A DNA stretch of 64,000 nt from contig NZ_LR217737.1 in NCBI RefSeq assembly GCF_900699015.1, forward strand, positions 434,001 through 498,000, written 5' to 3'. Positions within the stretch are counted from its first letter, which is position 1, and each line of letters begins with the position of its first letter. The notes beneath the pieces were generated by a model. It had not been told where the DNA came from. It worked only from the letters and a program-made list of their open reading frames with translations, and made no database searches. The DNA is from Erwinia_E haradaeae_E. Lineage in GTDB: Bacteria > Pseudomonadota > Gammaproteobacteria > Enterobacterales > Enterobacteriaceae. The translations under genes and the position numbers were made by a program. Positions 37,242-48,720 of this stretch are shown here, one piece after another.

Positions 37242-39839
37242 ATGAGAAAAATGTTAGTAATAGTTGAATCTCCGGCCAAAGCCAAAACAATTAACCAATA
37301 CCTTGGAAAAGATTATGTGGTAAAATCTAGTCTTGGTCATATTCGTGACCTACCTACTAGCAGTAAGAGAGAAAAAAAAAATCTTTACAGTTCCTCTAGT
37401 GACATCGTTAATAAAAATAAAAAAGATATAAAAAAATCTTTAGTGAGTCGCATGGGCATTGATCCTTTTAATAACTGGAAAGCTAATTACCGTGTCTTGC
37501 CTGGAAAAGAAAAAGTAGTATCTTCACTTCAAATATTAGCTGAGCAATCTGATCTTATCTATCTTGCAACTGATCTAGATCGGGAGGGTGAAGCTATTGC
37601 TTGGCACTTACAAGAAGTAATTGGTGGGGATAAATCACGTTATAAGCGTGTAGTTTTTAACGAGATTACTAAAAATTCTATATGTCAGGCGTTTAACAAT
37701 CCAAGTGTATTGAACATTAATCGCGTGTATGCACAGCAAGCACGTCGATTTATGGATCGTATAGTAGGTTACATGGTATCTCCTGTACTTTGGAAAAAGA
37801 TTGCGCGTGGGTTATCTGCTGGCCGAGTACAATCAGTAGCAGTACGTTTAGTTGTGGAACGAGAACGTGAGATCAAATCTTTTTCACCTACAGAATATTG
37901 GCTTTTATATGTTGAACTAGCTACTGCAGAAGGTGTTCATGTACGCATGCAGGTTACTCATCAATTAAAAAAAGTATTTTCTCCCAGTCATCGATCTCAA
38001 ATTAATGTTGCTCTTGGGATGTTAGAAGTAGCATATTTCATTGTTACATCTTGTGAAGATAAGTATGCTATAAGAAATCCTAGTGCACCATTCATAACTT
38101 CAACACTTCAGCAAGCTGCTAGTACACAGTTAAGTTTCAGTGTTCATCACACCATGGTTATGGCTCAATTTCTCTATGAAGCTGGATATATCACATATAT
38201 GCGAACTGATTCAACTAATTTAAGTCAAGATTCTTTAATCATGGTGCGTAACTACATTAAGACAGAATTTGGTGAGCAATATTTACCACAAGAAAATCAT
38301 ATATATAATAGTGGTGAGCGTTCACATGAAGCTCATGAAGCAATTCGTCCATCAGATGTAGAAATTCTTTTTTCACACCTTCACGGTATGCCTGAAGATG
38401 CTAAAAAGCTCTATAAGTTAATTTGGAGTCAATTTGTCTCTTGTCAAATGATATCTGCAATATATAATACTCGTACATTAATTGTAGAAGCTGCTAATTT
38501 TACACTTAAAACAAAAGAGCGCATATTATGTTTTGATGGATGGACACGATTACTACCAGTAGTAGGAAACTGCATGAATAACATAGTTTTTCCTCTAATC
38601 GGTATTGGTAGTGTTTTAATTTTACAAAATCTTGTACCAACTCAACGTTTTACTAAACCTCCCGTTCGATTTAGTGAGGCTTTATTAGTTCGCGATCTTG
38701 AAAAAAGAGGAATCGGTCGCCCATCAACTTATGCTTCGATCATTTCAACTATTCAACAACGCGGATATGTTAGAGTAGAAAATCGTCGTTTTTATTCTGA
38801 GAAAATAGGTGAAATCGTTACTGATCGTCTAATAGATCACTTTACTGATTTAATGGATTACAATTTTACTGCACATATGGAAGATAGTTTAGATCAAGTA
38901 GCACATAATAAAATAGAATGGAAGGAGGTTTTAGATAATTTCTTTCGAGATTTTAGTAAAAATCTAGAGAAAGCAGAAATGGATCCTGAAATAGGTGGTA
39001 TGAAGCCCAATAAAATAGTTCTTACATCTATAGAATGTCCTCTTTGTAGAGGACAAATGGGTATTCGTACTGCAGCCACTGGGGTCTTCCTTGGATGTTC
39101 TTCCTATACATTACCGTCTACCGTTCGTTGTAAACAGACCATCAATCTTATTCCAGATAAGATAATATTAAATAATTTAGATCATGACAAAGAAGAAAAT
39201 CGTACTCTACATGCAATACGACATTGCATATTGTGTAATACAATCATGGATTGTTATTTAATTGATGATAAAAATAAAATTTATATATGTGGTCAGAATC
39301 CTGCATGTAATGGTTATGAAATTCAATCTGGTAAGTTTCAGATTGAAGGCTATAAAGAATTATTAGTATCATGTGAAAGATGTAGTTCGGAAATGTCGAT
39401 GAAAATTGGTCGTTATGGAAAGTATATGGATTGTTTGAATGCGTATTGCAAAAATACACGAAAAGTTATGAAAAATGGAAAACTAGCTCCACCAAAATCA
39501 GATCCAGTACCATTACCGGAACTACGTTGTCAAACTTCAGACGCTTACTTTGTATTGCGTCAAAGTGCATCTGGTATTTTTCTAGCAGCTAACACCTTCC
39601 CAAAATCACGTGAAACTAGGTCACCAAAAGTTGAAGAATTAAGACTATATCGAGATCGTTTACCAGAAACATTGCATTACTTAGCGAATGCACCTACTAT
39701 AGATAGAGAGGGCAATAAATCTATAGTTTGTTTTAGTCGTAAAAATAAAACACAGTATGTTCGTACTGAACGTAACGGGAAAAAAACTGGTTGGTTTGCA
39801 TATTTTATTGATGGTCAGTGGAAAGAAGTAATGAATTAG
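37242..39839 (+). CDS. topA: DNA topoisomerase I
   Basis: TopA relaxes negative supercoils by single-strand passage. The product is 865 residues, the same as E. coli. The TOPRIM domain (VIVESPAKAKTI, ATDLDREGEAIAWHL), the catalytic YMRTDST with Tyr319, and GRPSTYASIISTIQ are intact. Cys-pair zinc-ribbon modules follow (CPLC, CILC, CERC); the C-terminal DNA-binding region is complete to the end. The acidic/basic insert near residues 45-70 is diverged and Lys-rich. AGGTAAGG precedes the ATG. It is followed by cysB, as in E. coli. Confidence 0.97.
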   Translation: MRKMLVIVESPAKAKTINQYLGKDYVVKSSLGHIRDLPTSSKREKKNLYSSSSDIVNKNKKDIKKSLVSRMGIDPFNNWKANYRVLPGKEKVVSSLQILAEQSDLIYLATDLDREGEAIAWHLQEVIGGDKSRYKRVVFNEITKNSICQAFNNPSVLNINRVYAQQARRFMDRIVGYMVSPVLWKKIARGLSAGRVQSVAVRLVVEREREIKSFSPTEYWLLYVELATAEGVHVRMQVTHQLKKVFSPSHRSQINVALGMLEVAYFIVTSCEDKYAIRNPSAPFITSTLQQAASTQLSFSVHHTMVMAQFLYEAGYITYMRTDSTNLSQDSLIMVRNYIKTEFGEQYLPQENHIYNSGERSHEAHEAIRPSDVEILFSHLHGMPEDAKKLYKLIWSQFVSCQMISAIYNTRTLIVEAANFTLKTKERILCFDGWTRLLPVVGNCMNNIVFPLIGIGSVLILQNLVPTQRFTKPPVRFSEALLVRDLEKRGIGRPSTYASIISTIQQRGYVRVENRRFYSEKIGEIVTDRLIDHFTDLMDYNFTAHMEDSLDQVAHNKIEWKEVLDNFFRDFSKNLEKAEMDPEIGGMKPNKIVLTSIECPLCRGQMGIRTAATGVFLGCSSYTLPSTVRCKQTINLIPDKIILNNLDHDKEENRTLHAIRHCILCNTIMDCYLIDDKNKIYICGQNPACNGYEIQSGKFQIEGYKELLVSCERCSSEMSMKIGRYGKYMDCLNAYCKNTRKVMKNGKLAPPKSDPVPLPELRCQTSDAYFVLRQSASGIFLAANTFPKSRETRSPKVEELRLYRDRLPETLHYLANAPTIDREGNKSIVCFSRKNKTQYVRTERNGKKTGWFAYFIDGQWKEVMN

Positions 39840-41031
39840 AATGATAGATATTAATCGATCTATCACTTAGAAAGTGATATTGTTGCTAACAACAAGGTTT
39901 CTTTAATAAAATTCATATAAACATAACTACTAATAGAATTAGTAGTTCTTGATTTTAAAATAACTGCTCTTTAGTTTATGAGCAAAGAGATTATAGTGTA
40001 AATTTAAAATAAAATCATTCATCAATCTATAGGTATAGATTTAAATTATATATGTTTTTCTTTAATATTATTTTAGTGATAGTCTGATTATCTAAATTTT
40101 AATAAGCTATATCATAATTCAATAAATATCGATTAGAATGATATAAATCTTATTTGGCAAAATAATAATAATTATGGTTAATATCAATTATTTTTTCAGA
40201 TTACACTAATTTCTTAGTGAAGACGGTATACTACAAACTTCATGAAATGTGAAGTGCTTTAAGAATTAATTAGTAATTATTATAAGAATATAAAGATTTA
40301 TACAAGATAAAGTGACTGATTTATTAACGTAATCCAGAAATCATAGGATACATAATTTCTAGATAATAGGATTTATCATCTAAGATGATTCTATATTTGT
40401 AAGTTATATGGTAATTGCATGAATCATGATCTTCGCTTTCTTGTAGAAAAAAGCGTTTGGTTTAATATGATTACTGTGATTAATCAAAGTAATCATATTT
40501 GCAATTATATTTATAGTTTTAACATATTAAAGTAGATAATAGTTTAGAGATTGAACTTTATTTAAATAATATAAAATGTTAATTTACCATAAAATTAACA
40601 TTGATATGATAATAGAAGAAATCACATTAGTCAATAATTAATCAGAGTGAAAATGTATCTTAGATCAAAATCATAATTGATTCATGCATGTTTTCTTCAA
40701 AAAACTTATAATTCTCTGTTACGCTAAGATAAACTTGATCACCAAGTTAAAATAGTTAAGAACTATGCTTATAGCATATGAATCAATAATATTATAGAAA
40801 TATCAAATAGTATATAGGTTATTGAATATAAGTATGATCTATAAGATATTTAATTTATTGAGTCTTTTCATTATCTAAAACCTCTTTTCTAATTAGATAC
40901 TATACAAATTTAATAATTTTGATATAATATCAAATATATGGTACTGTTATTGTATTTAAAGTTTGTTCAATTAGCTCATTAAACTAATATTTAAGTTTTT
41001 GTATGTGGCTCCAAACACGATGGAACACAAA
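39840..41031. other. 1.19-kb AT-rich gap between topA and cysB
   Basis: A perfect 12-bp stem (40464-40475 with 40488-40499, AATATGATTACT/AGTAATCATATT) with a 12-nt loop stands out. There is no U tract. No gene remnant is recognised. The cysB promoter should lie near the right end. Confidence 0.5.
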
Positions 41032-42006
41032 ATGAAATTGCAGCAACTACGTTATATTGTTGAAGTAGTTAATCATAATCTAAATATATCTTCAACAGCT
41101 GAAGGACTTTATACTTCTCAACCTGGTATCAGTAAGCAAGTTCGCATGTTGGAAGATGAATTAGGTATTCAGATTTTTTCCCGTAGTGGAAAACATTTGA
41201 CTAAAATCACCCCAGCAGGTCTCGATATTATTCGTATTGCGCGTGATATCATGTCTAAAATTGATTCGATTAAATCAGTAGCAGGTGAATATACTTGGCC
41301 TGATAAGGGTACATTATATGTAGCTACCACACATACTCAAGCACGTTATGCTTTGCCTTCTACAATAAAAACATTTCTTGATCGTTATCCGGGTGTTTCT
41401 TTGCATATGCATCAAGGCTCTCCAACCCAGATTGCTGAAGCAGTTTGTAAAGGTAATGCTGATTTTGCTATAGCTACTGAAGCCTTACATTTGTATGATG
41501 AACTAATTATGTTGCCTTGTTACCATTGGAATCGTGCTATTATTGTTACATCCGATCATCCATTATCATCGCATCGTTCAATTTCCATTGAAGAGCTCGC
41601 TGAATATCCATTGGTTACTTATACATTTGGTTTTACAGGTCGCTCGGAACTTGATATAGCATTTCATCGTTCTGGATTAACCCCTCATATTGTCTTGACT
41701 GCAACTGATGCAGATGTGATTAAGACTTATGTTAGATTGGGTCTCGGTGTAGGGGTTATTGCTAGTATGGCAATAGATCCAATTTCTGATTCTGATTTAG
41801 TTATAATCAACGCAGATGATCTTTTTACTATTAGTACAACTAAAATTGGTTTTCGTCGTAGCACTTTTCTTCGTGGTTACATGTATGAATTTATTCAGAA
41901 TTTTTCTCCTCACTTAGTAAGAAATATTATAGATACAGCTATGTCTTTACGTACTAATGATGATATTGAAGAAATGTTTAAAGATTTTCAATTACCAAGA
42001 AAATAG
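41032..42006 (+). CDS. cysB: LysR-type regulator of cysteine biosynthesis
   Basis: CysB activates sulfate assimilation genes in response to N-acetylserine. The product is 324 residues, the E. coli length, from the ATG at 41032 (MKLQQLRYIVEV). An in-frame GTG-type start 11 codons upstream lacks homology. The winged helix (STAEGLYTSQPGISKQVRMLE) and the inducer-binding domain (THTQARYALP, GSPTQIAEAV, TYTFGFTGRSELD, TATDADVIKTYV) are intact. Regulators are rarely kept in reduced symbionts, so active sulfur assimilation elsewhere in the genome is likely. Confidence 0.97.
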   Translation: MKLQQLRYIVEVVNHNLNISSTAEGLYTSQPGISKQVRMLEDELGIQIFSRSGKHLTKITPAGLDIIRIARDIMSKIDSIKSVAGEYTWPDKGTLYVATTHTQARYALPSTIKTFLDRYPGVSLHMHQGSPTQIAEAVCKGNADFAIATEALHLYDELIMLPCYHWNRAIIVTSDHPLSSHRSISIEELAEYPLVTYTFGFTGRSELDIAFHRSGLTPHIVLTATDADVIKTYVRLGLGVGVIASMAIDPISDSDLVIINADDLFTISTTKIGFRRSTFLRGYMYEFIQNFSPHLVRNIIDTAMSLRTNDDIEEMFKDFQLPRK

Positions 42007-45000
42007 GGGTTTGTTAGTTTTACTTAATAAAATAAGATAATGAGTGGTTTCTTTATTACAAAGAATTTTTAATTTTATTATCAAGGTTATTGATGAATTT
42101 TCATAAGTTTTACTTATTAAATGATCTTATTGCCCTTTAATAATCTTATAAATATTGCATTATGAAGGGTTGTTATGGATTAATAACCTTAATTATTAAA
42201 AGTGATGGTCCATTTGATTAAATCATAGTGAGATAGAAAATGATGGTTATTGTAAAATATTACATTAGAATCATCGTTCTTTAATTGAGATATATTGATT
42301 TAAGAGATGCTCTATTAAATATCATTGTTGAATTATTCTATTTTGATTAGTTTTTTAAAAAAATTTGGATATTTAATGTTATGTTAGAGAATAATATTTT
42401 CTTTTTATATACAATTTTTTCTGTAAAAGATCTTTAAAAAAACGTAAAGTTACAAAATTGAGATATTAGTAAATTAGAGTTATATTTCTAATTATTATGG
42501 ATGTGTTAAGGAATAGATAGATTTTTTAAAAAGTACTGTCTACGATTAAGTTTGAACAACAAGATTAAATGTACTATTAATGGAATAAGGTTTAGTAATA
42601 TTTATTGAATATATTATGATGATGTTATTTCTTTCTTTTCTTAATAAAAGATGGAAAAGTTGAGCTATCTATTAGTCTTAAAGAACTAATAGATAGTAGC
42701 GATACTGTATATATCTAATATAGCGATGGATTATATTTTATATTTATCTAAAGATCAGTATAGCTACTCAGTATCTATATTTAATGATATAGCATCGAGA
42801 ATTGTTCTATCTATGAATTTTTACTAACTAAGATCAGTCATGTTTAGCGACCATATTATTATAAATTGGTTTAGTTTTTCAATATTTAATATTAGAGTTA
42901 ATATTCTAAATATTTTTTTCTGATTTTCTTATTATATAATATGATCGTATCAATAAAGAATTATTGCGTGAGGAACGATTACTTACTCAGTTAAGAATGT
43001 CAATTTTTGTTTATCGTTACAAATCAAGGCATTAATATTATGTCAATATATCACAACTTAATATCAACTTCGTTTTCTATTATAACGTTTAACTGTCAAG
43101 GTAGATAGCATCTATTCTTCTCTATATCAGTAAGATAAATTATTAAATAACATAATACAGATGATAACCTCATTAATAGTTTTATTATATGAAATAGAAT
43201 AATAATATATCGTGTATATTACATCTTTGAACTATTCTATAGATTTTATCCTTTAGAATAATCTGCAGATTTTTATCTTTAAGTATTATAGAAATATAAT
43301 AATAATTTTCTTATTACTATATCTTAAAAACGTATAGTTTTCATTATTTTATATAAAATTATTACTGATTTATGATATTTTGAGAAAAATATTATTTTAA
43401 TTTTACTTTTTTAATAGGTATTGTCCAAAGATAAGATTACATAAATAATATGCAGTTGTGTTTAGATACAAGAAACTGATTATAAAATATAGTTAAATTG
43501 AATATCATACAGACATGAAACAGTAGGTCTGTGTAGGACAGAGCTATACGGTCCAATATTCTTTATTATATTTAGAAAAAGATAACCTTATAGATAGTTT
43601 TTATCAATAGATTTTTGATTCCTATCTAATTATCTTTCATGTAAAAGATTTAAATTGAGTGAACAAGAATAGTATTTTATTTCTTATATTTTAGATATTT
43701 CTGTTTTTCTCACTATATTACTAATTGTCTCAAGCGTATTAGACAATTAAATTAATATGTTATCATCTTTATATTTTATTTATTTTATATATTGAATTGG
43801 ATAAGGGGATTCATCTTTCTGAATAGTTTTTTAAACTATATCAGATATTTTTATTTATCTAATCAGATTTTTATGGATAGAAATTTCTATTGATATATTT
43901 ATTGTATTACAGATAATAAATCAGATAATTTTTGATAAAATTTAAAGAGAAGTGAGTTAGTAGCCTACCTTCTATATGTAATCATGACTTGTCAGTCTCA
44001 TTTTACGTTCTCTTAGCTTTTTATCGGCATAAAAATGTTTAAAAATAAATAGATAGAAATTCTATAGTTATGTAGTGCACTACATAATATATCTATTTTA
44101 GATGGCTATTAGAATGAACAGAATCTTTTTATATCAAATAAAGAATTATCTATACATATTTAGTTAAAATATTAATAATTAGTAATTTTAAAAATAGTAG
44201 ACTCTATAGCATTCCTTCTTAATACTATCATAAGATAATGAAGAACAGAGGAACCCAAATAATATAGATATGAAAGCAATATTTAGTAATAAGGGCAAGT
44301 TTATTAAATATTATCTTGATTTATAATATAAATAGATAATGAAAAAATTATTTTTGATTTTAGTGGATACATAATTGTTATAGAAAATTAATAATTCTTT
44401 TAATAATTAATATTAGTCTATGTTATAAAACATATAATATTTATTCTACAATTTTTCATATTATAAAATATGTGAGATTTACGAAGATTGTTTTATGAAT
44501 GAGATCATTTTTATATGAGAAATGTCTCGATAACTTCGGTAATTAAAAGAGATATACATCCTATAGTTTTATTATATAGTAAATTTGATTTATCTAATTT
44601 TTACATATTATTCATTCTTAAGTATTTAAATAATCACGTATAAGTGGAACTAAAATCAGAATGACTATACAGATAAAATCTACTTGATAATAGAGAAAGT
44701 CTACCCTTTGTTCTAAACTTTTTATATGGATAGATAGAGTATATGTAATAAAAAAGCTTTTTAAGAATAAAGAGGATCAGTAAGTAAATAATGCTTTTCG
44801 CGAATAGAACAAGTTATGAAATTTTAATTTGACTAGATTGTTACTAGTCCTAAGTATATGGAATTTTTTTCTTAAAACACCTTTTATAGTTGATGCCTAG
44901 TATTAAGGCTGTTGATTTATATATTTTTTATATAGCAAGAATGATGTGATTTCTATATTTGATAAAAATTAATAAGTTATAAGCACATGTTACACTTTAT

Positions 45001-46564
45001 AAAAATATCATATATAATTAAGTAAGGTAATATTTTCTAGATTATTCAAGGTGTCAGGTGAATTACCAATAATTAAGAATTTATATCTATTAAGTGTTGT
45101 TAAGGGGTAAATTATGTTCATGTTTTGTAAAACAAATTTAAGTATAAGATTAGATAAAAATAATATTTTTAAAAAATAAAAAATTAATTATCACTTTCTG
45201 TTATAGGTCTCTCTTTGAGTATATTTAAATAATTATAAGATTGCTGTATTTTGTTTCCAAAAATGTTATAACACTATATTTAAGAGTGAATAAATCAAGA
45301 TATATAAAATTATAATTTTTTATACTTTAGTAAAAAAGATAATTTTCAAGAAAGTGAAGATATTTAATGTGATGAAATGTAACTTATTCTCTTCCAGAGA
45401 ATATTATAAATTAGGTCAAGCTATATTAGTGCTGTATATTGATAGCATCTATATTTTCTTTGTTGTTCTTCGATAGAAGAATCGTCTCATATCTATTTGA
45501 CTATATAATCTGGACTTCTATGAGGTAACTGCATATAGATTTTTCATATGAGATCTGGACTTATATGATGAGAATTAGAAGTATTTATTTAATCTTCCTA
45601 GTTGGTTTTATTCGATATGTAGTATGAACGATTGAATATATTAATATTGAAATATATTGATATTAAGATATGGATTTCTATAATATGGTTGATTGATATA
45701 TCAAAATAATTTTCTTCTTGTATTTAAAAAAATAAAATTAACAACAGAGATCATGCAGGTTTTGGTTTGAGGTTTAACTAATATTCACATAAAATATGAT
45801 TGTGCTATACAAATATAGTACACCTTCCAGATATTTAAGATAGTAGATATTTTATGATTAATAAATTGCTGGTTATTTTTAAAGGAACCGGTCTTTTCGT
45901 TCTTTAGATTATTTATGAGAATAGTATGTATTCTATTAACTTAAAATATATAAATAACAAGATCATCGTTTCAGTTGATAACTAGAGAATTAGAATAAGA
46001 CTTCTTTGAAAAGGACACTGATTACATAAAAGAAGACTAACAAGTTGATGGAGAAATAAGAAAATCATAAATCATATCTCATTTTCGTATTCATTACTAT
46101 ATTGCAATAATATTCAGAAAAAATTATCTAGGTCTGGATTATTTAATGATAATTTAGATAGAAAGTAATTGCATAATACTAAAGATATTCTTATTGCTTT
46201 GATTATTTCTATATTGGTATGGGATAAATTATTTGATTGTTTCTTATGATAAAAGCATCAATGAACAAATTCATTTTTCTTAAAATTCTATTATACATAT
46301 AATATTGACAATACAATTTTTATAACTATTTCTAATTAATTTTTCTAAAAAATGAATTATAAATAAGATGGAGAATTCTATCTGTGATACACATGCTTAA
46401 TCTGATATGGATTGATCATAAATTATATTTGAATACTAAATTTTAGTAGTTATTTTTTTAAATGTTCAGCATATATTCTTAATTTAATGTGGATTTTAAT
46501 ATCTTTAGGATGAAGAAAGGAACCTTGTATATCATGAATTCTTTCTATAGGAATACAGATCATT
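42007..46564. other. 4.56-kb AT-rich gene desert
   Basis: This is the longest stretch without an intact gene in the window. No frame reaches a convincing length and I recognise no protein remnant until the dapE pseudogene begins at 46565. A perfect 12-bp hairpin lies at 42665-42696. In E. coli cysB is followed by acnA, ribA and pgpB; I looked for aconitase and RibA motifs without success, so any remnants are too decayed to see by eye. Confidence 0.6.
42665..42696. repeat. Perfect 12-bp inverted repeat in the desert
   Basis: CTATCTATTAGT (42665-42676) and ACTAATAGATAG (42685-42696) flank an 8-nt loop. It would form a stable hairpin in an otherwise structureless region. No U tract follows on either strand. 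Confidence 0.55.
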
Positions 46565-47689
46565 ATGCATTGTCCGGTTATTAATCTAACTAAATAACTT
46601 ATAAGCATCCTTCTCTTAGTCAAGAGAAGTGGTCTGTCAAGATATTTTGATAGCTTGCTTATAGGAAATAAATTTTATCATTGAATCAATAAATATTGGA
46701 AATACCTAATTTGGGTCTCACGAGACGTAGGTAAAATCCTGGTCTTTGCAGGTCATGCTAATGTTCTCTCAATAGGTGAGAGAAAAACTGGTTATATTAC
46801 TGTTTAAACCAACCACTCAAATGGTATGCTCTTCGGTCGAGGAGCTGTTGATATAAAAGGTTCAATTGCAGCAATGATTGGTGCTGCAGAGTGTTTTATA
46901 CGAGTTTACTCACAACATCGAGCTCGTTTAGCATTTTTAATCACTTCTGATGAAGAAGATAGATCTCTTAATGGAACAGTAAAGATTGTAGAAAAATTAA
47001 TAAAACGTAATGAATATATAGATTATTGCTCAGTAGGGGAACTATCTAGTAATCAGAACATCGGTGATGTAATAAAAATCGTCGCCGTGGTGTTCTTACG
47101 GCAAATCTATATGTGCATGTTATACAAAGTCATGTTGGGTATTCAGATTTTTCAAATCATCCGATTCATCGCATAATTCCAGTTTTAAATCAGTTTATAA
47201 GTACAGAATAGGACATCGGTCATTCAGATTTCTCTCCCACTTTTATGCAGATCACTAACATATAAGCAGGAAGCAGCAGTAATAATATGATACGAAATAA
47301 TTATTTTATACAGTTTAATTTCTGATTTGATACTTGGCTAACTGCACCAAGTATTCAGGATCGTTTAGAGTCCATTGTAAATTAGAATCAGTTTAAATAT
47401 AGTATTATATGGGAAATTATTAGAGATCTTTTCCTAAGTAGAGAAGGGGATCCATTACATGCAGCAGTGAACGAAGTCGAGTATTATTCGAGAGTAATAC
47501 CGAATATTTTAATAACTGGAGAGTTTCTAATGGATATTTATTGCATAGATAGGAGCAGAGTTAGTGGAATTAGGTCCGGTATATACTATTTTTCACAAAA
47601 TTAATGAATGTATAAAAGAATCTGATTCAAAGATTCTGAGTTTTATATATCAAAGAATTATAGAGAAACAATTGATTACGGATCAATGA
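46565..47689 (+). pseudogene. dapE: Succinyl-diaminopimelate desuccinylase pseudogene
   Basis: The whole length of dapE is recognisable (1125 bp against 1128 in E. coli) but it cannot be translated as one protein. It begins MHCPVINLTK and meets TAA at codon 11, where E. coli has Gln. LVFAGH (metal His kept, the following Asp now Asn) is followed by another in-frame stop near 46805. A 116-codon block has MLFGRGAVDIKGSIAAM, FLITSDEED and YCSVGE. Near 47080 a 1-nt frameshift moves the reading to RRGVLTANLYVHVIQSHV. Stops follow beyond 47200. The end, VELGPVYTIFHKINEC to YQRIIEKQL, still aligns. The original protein makes LL-diaminopimelate for lysine and peptidoglycan. Confidence 0.93.
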
Positions 47690-48241
47690 GATGGACTATA
47701 TTGAGACTAATTAGTAGATATTCCTAGTTCTATCAATATTCTTTTTTGTATTTAGTACTATAAAGATTTCATAAAAATTAATCTAAAATATTATAATCAT
47801 TAATACTATATTCCCTTTTATTAAAATCTAGAGAATGTAAATTCTACTATAAATAGAAAAAAGAAAAAGAAGAGTATTCAGTGGTAATACAATTATTTTA
47901 TTTAGATTAATTTATTAGTATTTTAGTTTTTGAATTCTAAGAAGGTATTCAGTCGATCTTAAGATTGAATGAAAATAGTTAGTTTATTCTTGAGGGATAC
48001 TTATTTCTTACTATTACTCTATGTTAATAATATGTAATCTGTTATTAAATGCTATCTCATTTATTACACAACTTGATATACCTTAAGTATATGCACTTCG
48101 ATATATTCATCGTTGATGAATATCTACTAACTACTTCTGGGAAAAATACTGATTGAATAAGGTTCGATCTTGAATCAAAAACAGATCAGTAGAGAGTATT
48201 AATACCTACGGTTTTTCTACTAGAATGTCATCCCTGATCCA
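47690..48241. other. 0.55-kb AT-rich gap between two pseudogenes
   Basis: Lies between the 3' ends of the dapE (+) and nadD (-) pseudogenes. No gene or remnant recognised. Confidence 0.5.
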
Positions 48242-48720
48242 TTAGATAATAATTCTTAGAATATATTTATATGGTTAGATTTAATCTAGTTCTTCATTTT
48301 ATCTATTTTATATGTTTGGTAGCCAATTGTGTGAGATACTAAAATATGGCATTTTAAAAAAAGAGTAGATCACTCATGTCATCTATGTATAGTTAGAAAA
48401 ATATTCTAGCCCATAATAAATTCTAGTAGTTGAGATACTTCTTTTTCACGTATCATAGATTATGTATTGATAGTGTAAGAAGTAGTACGATAATTTATTT
48501 AAGAATCATCCATTTAAATAAAATGGATCTCTCCATTTTTTTACTTAATTATATCAATACGTTTTAATCATGTTGTATTTAATGGGCTGTGATGTAGTGA
48601 GGTCCTATTAGGTAATAGAGGGATTTTCTAGATCAGTTATAAGTGTCATTACCATCTCCTGGTTATAGATCGCTCGAATGAATAGGATTAAAGATTCTAC
48701 TAAACCAATATTTTAACTTA
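48242..48720 (-). pseudogene. nadD: Nicotinate-nucleotide adenylyltransferase pseudogene
   Basis: In E. coli nadD follows holA directly. At that place, on the same strand, the decayed frame still reads FSRIFNPIHSSDL (48666-48704), against FGGTFDPVHYGHL at the NadD active site, and then hits a stop. After a frameshift, DPFYLNG-stop-FLNK and LSYYFL (about 48475-48530) match DKPLFTLDERELKRNAPSY. MPYFSIS (near 48349) matches TPWFNIS, and NEELD...YKYI continues in frame to about 48242, matching the C terminus. About 160 bp of the middle appear deleted. The glycines and first His of the nucleotide-binding site are lost. Identification rests on position plus four collinear matches made by eye. Confidence 0.72.

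Noticed and set aside
46826..47176. Intact 116-codon frame that could be read as a small peptidase gene
   Set aside because: It is the longest uninterrupted block of the dapE pseudogene. It lacks the N terminus and the C-terminal metal ligand.
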